Below are positions 14,601 through 24,701 of a stretch of DNA of 64,000 bases, piece by piece; the stretch's first letter is position 1; each line of letters starts with the position of its first letter. Under the pieces are notes generated by a model, which made no database searches, had not been told where the DNA came from, and saw only the letters and a list, made by a program, of their open reading frames with translations. The translations under genes were made by a program, and so were the position numbers. Source of the DNA: Clavelina lepadiformis (lineage: Eukaryota > Chordata > Ascidiacea > Aplousobranchia > Clavelinidae); the NCBI RefSeq assembly GCF_947623445.1, contig NC_135240.1:26474001-26538000 (forward strand). The letters are read 5' to 3'.

Positions 14601-15075
14601 AGTGTTCGTGAGTGGATGTTCCATATCTTTAGACAACCGTCTTCGGCACCAGATGCAAGGTACAATGATCCATCATTTGACTTTTTTGAGCAAAATGAAC
14701 AGGTCGTGACTTTTTCTTCGTGGCCGCTCAGGATTCCTAGCACATTTGGAACATAAAAATGTTAGAAACGATTTTATTTGACATTAATTAAGTCCATACT
14801 ACAACCAAGCTGCATATATTGTAACAATTCTTAGACCGATTAAGTTGTTGACAAGACCGACAGTTGTTATAAAACATTATAAAAAACATATATACAGTAC
14901 ACAAAATTGTGATGTAAACTTAAAAGAGTTGTGCACCATAATGTTGAGGGGTTTCGTTGCGGATGTCAAGAAGATAGATGTGATTTCTTGAGGCAAATGC
15001 AAAGTGCCCATCTGCTGAAGTGTCAGCTGCTCTAGTCTGGTACCAGACGGGCGAAGAAGATAAAACCAATTCCAT
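5663..15075 (-). CDS. GEMIN5: Gemin5, snRNA-binding WD40 protein of the SMN complex
   Basis: Gemin5 binds the cap and Sm site of pre-snRNAs and delivers them to the SMN complex for Sm-core assembly in the cytoplasm. ATG is at 15075; exon 1 is 14937-15075. WD40 exons follow at 14542-14736, 13941-14146, 13623-13753, 13203-13333, 12928-13070, 12506-12698, 12220-12344, 11771-12025, 11440-11629, 11278-11364, 11036-11137, 10442-10572 and about 9970-10152, giving the two-propeller N-terminal half. Tell-tale strings include LAFGTEDGKVGLYD, SGSKDKTIRLWS and YSGADDYSVHIW. A Lys-rich linker (9724-9804) and Ser-rich exons (9375-9470, 9226-9280, 8884-9106, ending NNLLPLSSAL) lead to the TPR-like dimerisation region (8454-8584, 8215-8303, 7825-7994, 7502-7637, 7026-7299, 6730-6860), with LVALAPMAGYDVW. 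The C-terminal exons (about 6480-6090 and 6030-5663) are open but poorly conserved, and their junctions are unresolved. Phases agree through the rest. Confidence 0.93.
7501..7502 (-). other. Non-canonical GC donor splice site in Gemin5
   Basis: The exon ending at 7502 is followed on the minus strand by GCAAGT instead of GTAAGT. Only this GC donor gives phase 1, which matches the next exon starting at 7299 and restores LKNGSSFEMAAKCF, aligning with the family's conserved AAKC region. The GT further on would bring in a stop. Confidence 0.6.
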
Positions 15076-15438
15076 GTTAATTTTCTAGCTGGTTCAATGA
15101 CCATTTGCTGGGCTCAGCGCCGTAAACACTATTTCATTGCTTATCTATAACACAGACTTTGAACTATTTATAGTGACAATCTTTGATTAATAATAATTGA
15201 TATTGTGCGATTTATACTTATGACCTATTTGCAAAGAAAATTAATACATCAATCTGAAGACATTGCAATCAGCGAAAATCAAAACAAAATGAGACAAATA
15301 TCTTAAAATGGTTCATATTTTGTAATGTGTTGTAATAATTCGTAACATGACTTTTGCAAATGTTTTAAAATAAAACAAGATCTTTATGGCGCAAAACATA
15401 ATAATCACCGGCAAAAAATAACAAATCACCAAACTAAC

Positions 15439-15444
15439 TTTATT
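15439..15444 (-). terminator. Possible poly(A) signal of the zinc-finger gene
   Basis: AATAAA on the minus strand, about 115 bases past the stop of the C2H2 gene and before the Gemin5 start. Confidence 0.4.
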
Positions 15445-15557
15445 TGGTAGAAATATTAATGCTAACATTACTGTAACTATGAATGCAAACAAATACAAAA
15501 ACATTGTCACATCTAAATTTATAATATATCTGATTAACACCTAAATCAAAAATTTCA

Positions 15558-16650
15558 TTAAAGGCGCTCTCCAATATGGACTTTCATATGAGACTTCAAA
15601 TGGCTGTTTCGTGAAAATGATTTCAAACAAATTTTGCATTGATAAGGGCGTTCTCCAGTATGGAGTCTTATATGAGTTTGTAAATTGCTGTTTAGTGAAA
15701 ATGACTTACAGCAAATATTGCATTGATAAGGGCGCTCTCCAGTATGGACTTTTATATGACGCTGCAAATGGCTGTTTTGTGAAAATGATTTACAACAAAT
15801 TTTGCATTGATAAGGGCGCTCTCCAGTGTGGACTTTCATATGTTGCTTCAAAGTACTGTTTCGTGAAAATGATTTCAAACAAAATTTGCATTGATAAGGG
15901 CGCTCTCCAGTGTGGACTTCCATATGACGCTGCAAACTGCTGTTTTGTGAAAATGATTTACAACAAACCTTGCATTGATAAAGGCGCTCTCCAGTGTGAA
16001 CTCTCATATGACTTTGCAAATTGCTGCGTACTGAATAAGATTTGCAACAAACATTGCATTGATAAGGGCGCTCTCCAGTATGGACTTTCATATGTTGCTT
16101 CAAAGTACTGTTTCGTGAAAATGACTTCAAACAAGTTTTGCATTGATAAGGGCGCTCTCCAGTGTGGACTTTCATATGAAGCGTCAAAATGCTGTTTTCT
16201 GAAAATGATTTACAGCAAATTATGCATTGATGAAGGCGCTCTCCAGTGTGAACTCTCATATGCCTTTGCAAATTGCTGCGTACTGAATAAGATTTGCAAC
16301 AAACATTGCATTGATAAGGGCGTTCTCTAGTGTGGACTCTTATATGATGCTGCAAAGCAGTGTTTTGTGAAAATGATTGGCAGCAAACCTTGCATTGATA
16401 AGGGCGCTCTCCGGTGTGGACTCTCATATGCCTTTGCAAACTGTCGCGTCGTGAAAAAGATTTGCAACAAATTTTGCATTCATAAGGACGCTCTCCAGTG
16501 TGAACTTTCATATGTTGCTTCAAAGTGCTATTTTGTGAAAATGATTTGCAACAAACTCGACATTGATACAACTGTATACTTATGTGAGTCTTTAAATGAA
16601 CTTTCATGTTTGATTTTTGTGTGAAAGACTTATCGCAAAGAGTGCAACAG
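15558..16650 (-). repeat. 84-bp tandem repeats encoding zinc fingers
   Basis: Thirteen head-to-tail units of 84 bp, each with a near-identical core seen on the plus strand as TTGATAAGGGCGCTCTCCAG. The reverse strand of the array is also open over long stretches (15611-16330 plus), a by-product of the repeats and not a second gene. Confidence 0.9.
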
Positions 16651-17141
16651 AAATGTTTTATTTTGTCATTTCCAACAATTCTTGAACATTTAACCTCTGT
16701 AGTATTGCTCTCACGATTCGTTATGTTTTCATCAGAAAAGTTCGTAGCCAATTTGTTGTATTCCTCATGTGAGTTTCTTTTATTTAAGTTTTCAAAATCA
16801 ACAACCTCACCATCGAATGTTGCATTTCCTTCATTCTCTGACTGACGGATAACTTTATTTGACAAGAGAGTAAATGTGGCATCTGTCTCAGTCGGGAAAA
16901 TCTCAATCTCTTGCAATGACAAAGATTTTTCTTCAATAGCTTCAAGATGAGCTACAACTGATGCCTTCTCTGAATGAATTTCCTGAATACAAATGCTAGT
17001 ATCAGACTCAGACAGTATAGCTGATGGTTGCAATGTTTCTTCAAATGACATTACATTGTTCATGCTTTCAGTTGTTTTTCTTCCTGCAAGAAGCTTTAAT
17101 TCCATGTCTTCCAAGTTTTCGTGCACCTTTCCAAATTCCAT
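15558..17141 (-). CDS. C2H2 zinc-finger protein with 13 tandem fingers
   Basis: Intronless 527-residue protein, probably a nuclear sequence-specific DNA-binding regulator. Residues 1-160 are acidic and Ser/Thr/Glu-rich with no KRAB, SCAN or BTB domain visible. From about residue 163 to the end run 13 consecutive C2H2 fingers, each 28 residues, with the linker HTGERPYQC between most. The first linker (ISIQLY) and the last tail (HIGERL) depart from consensus. An odd, repeated trait is a third cysteine straight after the second zinc ligand (CKICCKSFS). Fingers differ mainly at the helix positions that contact DNA (QNSTLKQ, VRSNLQR, RRDSLQR, LNSNLQT). The 84-bp units are so alike at DNA level that the array is probably young or homogenised by gene conversion. 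It may encode more fingers in other alleles. The protein ends soon after the last finger. Confidence 0.9.
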   Translation of the reverse strand: MEFGKVHENLEDMELKLLAGRKTTESMNNVMSFEETLQPSAILSESDTSICIQEIHSEKASVVAHLEAIEEKSLSLQEIEIFPTETDATFTLLSNKVIRQSENEGNATFDGEVVDFENLNKRNSHEEYNKLATNFSDENITNRESNTTEVKCSRIVGNDKIKHFCCTLCDKSFTQKSNMKVHLKTHISIQLYQCRVCCKSFSQNSTLKQHMKVHTGERPYECKICCKSFSRRDSLQRHMRVHTGERPYQCKVCCQSFSQNTALQHHIRVHTRERPYQCNVCCKSYSVRSNLQRHMRVHTGERLHQCIICCKSFSENSILTLHMKVHTGERPYQCKTCLKSFSRNSTLKQHMKVHTGERPYQCNVCCKSYSVRSNLQSHMRVHTGERLYQCKVCCKSFSQNSSLQRHMEVHTGERPYQCKFCLKSFSRNSTLKQHMKVHTGERPYQCKICCKSFSQNSHLQRHIKVHTGERPYQCNICCKSFSLNSNLQTHIRLHTGERPYQCKICLKSFSRNSHLKSHMKVHIGERL

Positions 17142-17399
17142 TTTCCTGTGATATCTTATCGCATTTATTTTAATTCTATCAAAATAAGATCATTCAATGC
17201 TTTTAAAACAACTTCAAATTGTATATGACCTGGTTGACATTCTGTAGTTGCATATGATATTGTTTATACTTATGACCTATACGCTAAGTAAAGGAAGATA
17301 AATGTTAAAGCTTAAAAATGTAGAAATACAAAAAACGTTTTGACAGATAATGCAATCAACAATAATCAAAATAAAATGAGAAAAACTAATTTCTAAAGT

Positions 17400-18350
17400 T
17401 AGTTCATGCAGTGTAACTGTTGTGAATGCTTAAAATGTGCCCTGACAAATGTGTCTTCAACTTAAACGACTTCTTACAATGAGAACACTGGTATGGTGGA
17501 CCAGTCTTGTGAACCACTCGTGTGAATTGTCATATGACACTGCAAATTCCTGCTAAGCGAAAATGTTTCATAACAAACATTCACACTGAAAAGGGCGCTC
17601 TCCAGTGTGGACTTTCACATGTATTTGTAAATCATTGCTTTGTGAAAATGATTTGCATCAAATTTTGGATTCAAAAGGACGCCCTTCAGTATGAACTACA
17701 ATGTGAATGTTTATATGATACTGCAAATTCCTGCTTAGTAAAAATGAATTGCAGCAAACATTACCCTGATGATAGCACTCTCCAGTGTGGACAGTCATAA
17801 GTTGCTTTAAAACATTGTTACGTAAAATTGATTTGCTACAAACTCCACATTGATATGGCCACATGCCCACAACCGAACAAATTTTACTCACAGTTATCAC
17901 CTAGACTGGAAACATCCAATTAAAACTGCTTTAAATATAACAGCTTGTAAAACATTTCCATACCACCTGGATGACACTTCATACTTTACACTGTAATGAA
18001 TCAAATAATATGAAAATTCGGCAACAGGTTAAAAAAATGGAAAAGCTGAAAAGGATTTATAAAAATACTTTATCAGGATGAATGACACAAAAAAATTTTC
18101 AACTAAACAACTTCCCTCAAATATTTTATCACAGAATTTGCCCAAGTATGGTCGTGCAATGCTACGAATTTCCATAAGCCGCCACAAATGTGATTTCAAC
18201 TTCTGTCTTTCCACAATGAGAACAATTGTGTAGTTTTATCTAGTGTGGACTCTTATATGATACAGCAAAGAACAGCTTTGTAAAAAAGTTTTGGAACAAA
18301 CCCGTCGTTGATACGGCTGCATGTCTGTGTCAGTGTTTAAATGAGTAGAA
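17400..18350 (-). pseudogene. Decayed C2H2 zinc-finger array
   Basis: Downstream-facing remnants of the same 84-bp finger repeat continue here, with many substitutions, lost cysteines or histidines, frameshifts and stops. Recognisable pieces include YQCGVCSKS with a following HTGE linker (about 17780-17860), repeated GGCGCTCTCCAGTGTGGACT-like cores near 17586 and 17780, and a last degraded unit at about 18240-18340. No frame spans more than two or three damaged fingers. It is probably a dead paralogue, or the broken 5' neighbour, of the intact gene at 15558-17141. Confidence 0.75.
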
Positions 18351-21300
18351 GCTGTGATATCTTTGTTTATTTATTATACAGTACATTGGCGCTCAAACAA
18401 CCAGTTTTTATTTGTTTATTATATATTTACATGTAGATAAAATTTTTGGCATGCACCGTGATGAATCTTGTCTGTGCAGTTGCCACAATTTTTGGACAGC
18501 AACATGATTGCAGTTTGTCCAGCACCGAATCACATATCAACATATAAAGTACTTACATACAATAAACAAGCCCATCTGTCCCATTATTATATTCTGAAAT
18601 GGCAAGCAAATGTTAAAATGTACAACATTTATTACAAAATACAAATGTTATGAGGTAATTTAGTTAGGCTATACGTGGAGTGAAAGTTTAGGTCTGAAGA
18701 ATTATCATGTCATGTCATCATGTCATCATTCATTCATGTCAGAATTATCATGAATTGTCATTTAGTGAGGAATTAACTTACACTTAATATGTCATTTAGT
18801 GGACGGCGTCCGTTTATCGAAGTTGCAAAATCATAATATCATTCAGTATTTCAGTGAATACCCTTAACTATTTTTAGTAGTTGCCCTTGGGCACTCTGGC
18901 TCTGTAAAAATGGGTGCCCCTCCAAAAAGTTGGATACACAGCTGTGGCAAACTAAGCTTAATCTGCAGACAGACATAATCAAACAAGTAGTTTTTTAAGT
19001 CTAAAATTTCATAAAAGTTCTACTCTTAATTTCCAGAGTCATTTCCCGGAAATACATCTCTTCATGCTGTCTGTGACATCAGACATCAGTAACATGGGCA
19101 ACCTCATTGGGCAGTAATGACCAATCATTAAAACAACAATGGGTGCCCAGTGGGTATGTATTCAGCTCAATGTGGGATGCTCAATTCAAAATCTGGTTAC
19201 CATGGCACAGAGAAACCCACTAAAATCCAACACTGCCATTACCGGTAGATTTGTACTAAATAAGCAAAGGTGAGCAGTCGGTACTTTGAAAGTACCAGTC
19301 GATAACGATTGCTTCGTAAAAATGTACCAACAGTATTCGGTACTTTTTAAAAAAAGTAGTTCGGTACTTTAATTGTCGGTACTCAGTACCGGTACTTTTT
19401 GTGTAAAAGATTTTGCTGCAAAAGCAATGTTTGCCGCTATTATGCCGCCAGGGAAGGTTACACCAGGTCAAAACATATGTGACGTTTCTCGCTTGCAATT
19501 TTACTTGACACTTCTAAATGATTAAAGATCAACAGATGCCAAAATTGGTATTAAGGATTAATTGCTATTTTTTCAAAACATACTTGTTAAAGTTTTGAAC
19601 TAATCGCGCAAAAAGTACCGAGTAGTAACACCGACTGAAGTTTCTTGAAAAAAAGAACTCAGCACAGAGATTCTGTACTTTTTTGCCTACTTCAGCGGCT
19701 TGCTGGTTATTGAAGTAGAAAAATATTCCATAAACTTAGGCCTAACCGCCCTTATTTTTCTGAATTAAACATCGCCCTTGCCATATGCTGATTACAGATT
19801 ATTAATTTCAATGTAAAAGACTGGAACCTGCAGTTACTAAATTGAAACGTTACCACAAGCGCCACTCAAGTCTTCAGCTTCGGACCTGGAGGAGTTACCT
19901 TTCAGCACTACCATCTATTGGATAACTTTGGTATTTTTTTCGTACATCACTGTCGATGTACCAGAGAAGTTTCCATCTTGCAGCGAGCAGTATTGTCATC
20001 ACATCTTCCAAAGATTATCATTGATGTGCATTCTTGCTGTACAAACTCGGGATAATCAACAACGCCCTTCCTTAGTGCCATGGCCACCATAACACTAAGA
20101 AATCCTGCTCTTGCCTGGGATGGAGTTTCTTTTCCCATCCACTGATGTTAAGCATTAAAGCAATTTTCAATCATCAGTTGCATGAACACACCACCTGCCT
20201 GTTCGTCTGCTTAATTTTCGCCTCTTCAACTTATGTTTTATGGATTTAATTAATTATAGATTTAGCCTAGTGGCCGTGCTAGGCGCTAGGCCTAGTTGTT
20301 ACCAGCAAGTAGCCTATTAACGTTATTTCTCTTGAACACGTTTTAAGTCTTTTCAGCTTTGTCACTTGTTCCTGTCCATTGGCGCGTGTTAGTAACAACT
20401 GACTTGATTTTTCATCCTTTAACGAAAAATAAATGATTGATTGATAGTACTGGATTATATATAGCCCTAACTTTCTATCTAGCTAGCACCTCATGGTTAA
20501 AATTGCGGGGTAACCATCATCGGGAAACTCCCTTATCCACATCTAGCAAGATTAACATCTTTAAAAAGTACAATATCATTCTAGTCAATCTAGTGTTTCT
20601 TTGAAGCAGCCTGGGAGGTAATTTTTAATACCATTGCAACATTTCTTGCAAATGTGTTTTCTAGTTATTGATTGAAGTTTATGAATTTGTTTTTTGGCAA
20701 AGACTTAACTGTCGTTTGACATTTGGAAACTTGCTCTGAATAACACGTGTGAGCACTGAGCACTTCTTTTAGTACGTTCCCAGATTGTATCCAGCATCTG
20801 TGCTGATAAGAAGCCTTTATTGGATATGCTCGCTTCTTAACTTTAACCCTGGTTATTTATCTGTGATAAATATATCAATTAATGTAATATAAAATTGTGT
20901 ACGACATAGAATTCTCATCTATGGAATCAATGAAGCATAACACTGCGTGACGTAATCAACTGCTTACCCTGTGCGTGCATTTTTATTTATTCAGTCTTTT
21001 CAGTCGTACGTTCAACGCCGCAACATGTCTTTATGCTGTTGCTGTCACAATGTTCTATCTTGATGTATTCGTTCAAAGAAGCTTCAAATATAATCAGATT
21101 ATACAGTTGTCATTCCTGTGTCATTATTGCTGAAGTCTATCAAAGTTCACTGTTAAGATATACACAAGTAGACAGACTTTGTAGTGTAGTGGGTAAACCT
21201 TACAGGTTAAGGTACCATACACCACTTTCCATTACATATCTATGTCTCAATGTGTATCTCACATTGTCAAAATATTGTTTGTCCCGTAGCACATGTTACG

Positions 21301-22210
21301 ACTCTCAGCTTTTTTCATGCCGAACATTTTAACTCGCATCGTTTTCAAGTTTTATAAGCTCGCACTTCTACCAACGAGCAGAGACCGGGAGATAGTCGAG
21401 TGAATCATCGAGATAGATAGTGTTAACTGCGTGAATCGAAATTAACAGACAAGCTGTCTGAGCTAGTGTCTAGACTCAAGACTCCAGTGTCGCAGTCACC
21501 ACCCTTGTACTCTTGCTAATCAACATACTAAGAAATCCACCACAAAGCTGTTGATAAAAAAGTGGGTGTACTTTGTATTGCAGCTCTGTGATGCACCAGA
21601 AGGTTTCTTACATAAGCATACATTGCACTGGAAATGTTAAAGTGGATACTAATAAAAAATCTTGAAAGCGCAAAACATGAAAAATACACTTAATAAGACA
21701 TAGCACAAAGTTAACCAAGATATTCTGAAGACAGTGATGGCAATCATAGCATAACGTCCACACAGAACTAGTGAAAACTGAAAAATGTTACATAAAAAAC
21801 AAGGGTAAAACATAGCTCAAAATTACAAATTTACAATGCAAAAGTTATATACGGTACTGTGCATATATACAGTACTGTGTGTTCAAATAACTCCAATTAA
21901 TGTTTATGGCAATATTCCAAAAACTGACATTTCAACATTTTTTCAAATCGTGCAATTTTGTAGTAAGATAAGCCGCACTTTCGGGGCAAGTTCTGCTGCT
22001 CTTAAAAGCATCTTAGCTCAGAAATGCAGTTCCGTTTGCTGTACAGCATGCCAAAAAATGGCCAGAGGGCTGTCAGAGATAGCTTTGATCAAGTGATGTG
22101 ATTGTGTTCCACCAGGTATATATCTCAAAGGTTGACCTCTAATTGTATAATGAAAAGTGCATGAATACTTTGATGACATGAGAATATAAGTATATATCAT
22201 ACATAATTCA
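18351..22210. other. Gene-poor stretch with repeat relics
   Basis: No exon chain with consistent phase was found. Contents: a short ATGTCATC/ATTCATTC simple repeat at about 18690-18770; a region rich in GGTACTTT/AAAGTACC words at 19270-19690, treated separately; and an open minus-strand frame at 19947-20138 whose peptide (for example ARAGFLSVMVAMALRKGVVD) looks protein-like but matches nothing I recognise. Promoter DNA of the zinc-finger relic and 3' flank of the LRR gene would lie at the edges. Confidence 0.45.
19270..19690. repeat. Probable hAT-type transposon relic (subterminal GGTACTTT repeats)
   Basis: The word GGTACTTT or its complement AAAGTACC occurs repeatedly in both directions (near 19280, 19340, 19365, 19378, 19390, 19612). 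Dense inverted short repeats of this sort are common near the ends of hAT elements. I could not define terminal inverted repeats or an 8-bp target duplication, so the assignment is tentative. Confidence 0.35.
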
Positions 22211-23764
22211 TTACTTTAAAGCAACCGTTAACTTAACATCTAAATTTCTTTCACGAATATACTGCATGATATGGTGCTTCTCGAATTCTAGTGTATCAGA
22301 ATTAAAAATCTCAAGGATTTTTAAACTGTTATTTGAGGTCAACCAATCCCAAATCACATCAGCAGTAATCTCAAATCCTACATAAGTGAAACGTTTCAGA
22401 CTACACAAAGTGCCGTTTTGAAACATTTCCGTCAACATATCTAAATCAAGACCATCAACTTCTTCAATATAGAGACTCTGAAGTGAACCTGCAGAATTTT
22501 CACAGATTGTTTTTAGTAGAAATGACATGTCTTCACCAAACATTTCGCTGTCAGATATCAAGTGTCCTGGAACATGTTGCCACAACAACTTCAGCTTATT
22601 CAAATTTGACCATGGTTTCACTGAGGCACTTGACGTATTTGAAGAAGATTTTTCAAAGTCTTTCTTTATAGCTTTTGCATTTTTGTTCAAAGCATGTACA
22701 CTACCTTTGTAGAGAACTGTTAGAAAAACAGTTTTTAAATTGGGGCACATGGGTCCAATGTATGCAAGTAAGGAATACGGAAATTCCCAAGTTAAATTTA
22801 AATTCGTCAATCTTAACCCCAGGCGTTGGATGATATGCAAAACGTTTATCCTTTCCTCATTCCTGGAAACTATATTGAAAGAATGCATTCCTGGCACACA
22901 CTGAAGCATAGCAGAACATCCATCATTGCCGTATTCTTTTTCAAGGGTGGCAATATGTAGTGTGTTACTATCGTGGTGGCCTCCAGTTAAACGAAGATGT
23001 TTTGGTCCGCAGTTGAGCTGGCAAAGCCTACCAAGACCATCCCATAGCGTGGAATGAGAAAATTGTTCAAGTTTTGGACACCAATTAAGAAAAAGCATTG
23101 CAATGAAATAAGATGCACCATCTTCTTTACACTCCACATTTGTCATGTGAAGCTGAGTCAAACTATGAGTGAGCGCCGTTGGTTTTCCTGAATGACAAAA
23201 CATCCTCATCAAACTTCTAAATGGAAGGTATTGTGAATTTGGCGCATCTTTCGATATGTCTAGGTAGTGAAGTTCACGACATTCTCCTATTGCCATTAAA
23301 ACAGTATTGTTTAGCTCAATGTTTCGTAGTTGCAGTTCTTCCAAAGACCCTTTGCAATTTGTTATAATTTGCTTGACACTGTCAAATGAAACATGAAAGC
23401 AGCCATTTAAATTCAATTTTCGAATCATGGGGCACTTTAGACGAACAAAAAGTAAGTCCTTTGAAAAAATAGACCTTTTTGTATTTTTCGGAAAATGGGA
23501 AAGATCCAACTCAGTCAATGAACCACCAAGAAAACACAAAGTAGGCCAAAGAAGTTTACAATTGTTTGAAAAAGTAAAGTGAATTTTGTTTGCAAAATAA
23601 GGGGCATACAAATTAACTGGGGTCAGAAATTTAAGAAGCATTTCATAGTTTCTGTCACTGCATTCGTTTCTTTTGTGGTTCAATGCAGCCAACTGAAAAA
23701 CTCTGTTGACGACGGCATCCAATGCTATATCCTCAAGACACTTCAGAGAATGTAGTCTAGGCAT
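22211..23764 (-). CDS. Leucine-rich-repeat protein, tandem paralogue A
   Basis: Intronless 517-residue protein with irregular leucine-rich repeats through most of its length (LTELDLSHFP, IRKLNLNGCFHVSFDSV, LEELQLRNIELN, LHYLDISKD, LTNLNLTWEF, LKILEIFNSD). The repeats have the spacing of F-box/ZYG11-type cysteine-containing LRRs, which usually present substrates to cullin ubiquitin ligases. The N-terminus (HSLKCLEDIALDAVV) resembles the short helical segment before the LRRs in such adaptors, but an F-box is not evident. It shares long similar blocks with the gene at 24702-26231, such as FIAMLFLNWCP followed by W.GL..LC..N.GPK.L, so the two arose by tandem duplication. A role as ubiquitin-ligase substrate receptor is inference. 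No signal peptide or membrane segment is visible. Confidence 0.8.
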   Translation of the reverse strand: MPRLHSLKCLEDIALDAVVNRVFQLAALNHKRNECSDRNYEMLLKFLTPVNLYAPYFANKIHFTFSNNCKLLWPTLCFLGGSLTELDLSHFPKNTKRSIFSKDLLFVRLKCPMIRKLNLNGCFHVSFDSVKQIITNCKGSLEELQLRNIELNNTVLMAIGECRELHYLDISKDAPNSQYLPFRSLMRMFCHSGKPTALTHSLTQLHMTNVECKEDGASYFIAMLFLNWCPKLEQFSHSTLWDGLGRLCQLNCGPKHLRLTGGHHDSNTLHIATLEKEYGNDGCSAMLQCVPGMHSFNIVSRNEERINVLHIIQRLGLRLTNLNLTWEFPYSLLAYIGPMCPNLKTVFLTVLYKGSVHALNKNAKAIKKDFEKSSSNTSSASVKPWSNLNKLKLLWQHVPGHLISDSEMFGEDMSFLLKTICENSAGSLQSLYIEEVDGLDLDMLTEMFQNGTLCSLKRFTYVGFEITADVIWDWLTSNNSLKILEIFNSDTLEFEKHHIMQYIRERNLDVKLTVALK

Positions 23765-24701
23765 TACAAAAAATCACAGCCTAAAGGCGTACACAACTAT
23801 TGCAAATGCTAACTGTGATCACTTTGCGTTGGTTTAAAAACTATGAGTGAAATAAATAATCCAGTAAGCAAAGGTATAAAATTAAAACTCTTCAAATTAA
23901 TTTCAGAAAGCAAAAATCTCCAAGCAAAAGAAATCAGGTCATTTCATTAAAATTCGAACAGACCATGGCACCACGTGTTCTCTATATATTTTACAATGTG
24001 TAATAAATTTTTATAATGTGTAATAAAATATATTATAATATCTTATTTGTTTCATTAATGTTTTTGTATTTTCACCACTAGGTCACAATTGCATTGATGA
24101 GCAAAACGTATATGAATACCCTACAACTCTAGACCTGTTCGTTCAACCTTAAAAAGGCAGCCTTCCACTATGTTCAAATTGGAACAAATAAGTGCAGTGT
24201 CAACAATCAACAAACAATTTGAAAATTTACTGGTAACAAAACAATGCTCAAACTAAGCGATTTATGATAATGTACAGGATATCGAGATAAGCAGATCAGT
24301 CAGCAGAATATCCTGTTAGTTTCTGATGCATTTACGTTATTGAGAGAAAGTTTGGCCATGACACAAATATCCTACACAGAATCATGGTGTGTACATTTAA
24401 CATACAATATGTAAAAGGTTGGGGAACTTGAAAGAGACCTTGATGTCATAAGTGAGAATGTACCAGTTATCTGTTTTATAAAAACATGCCATAAATTTGC
24501 AAGATATGTATATAGAGATAATATATATCACAGAACAACGTATACAAATAATACCAAGTTTAATTTGGCTACATTTAATGTTAATATATATATAGCATGT
24601 GATGGGCTATATTGTTATCTCAAAATCAGTGTTCAAACGCAAAATGAAACTTTTTCAATTCAATTACAATTACATCAAACGTTTGATTTGCTAAATTTTA
24701 A
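23765..24701. other. Intergenic DNA between the two LRR genes
   Basis: It holds the promoter side of LRR gene A and the 3' flank of LRR gene B. The sequence is AT-rich with no ORF of note and no recognisable repeat. Confidence 0.5.

Noticed and set aside
15611..16624. Long plus-strand open frames opposite the zinc-finger gene
   Set aside because: They repeat every 28 codons in step with the minus-strand fingers and are the reverse reading of that repeat. The peptide has no family resemblance.
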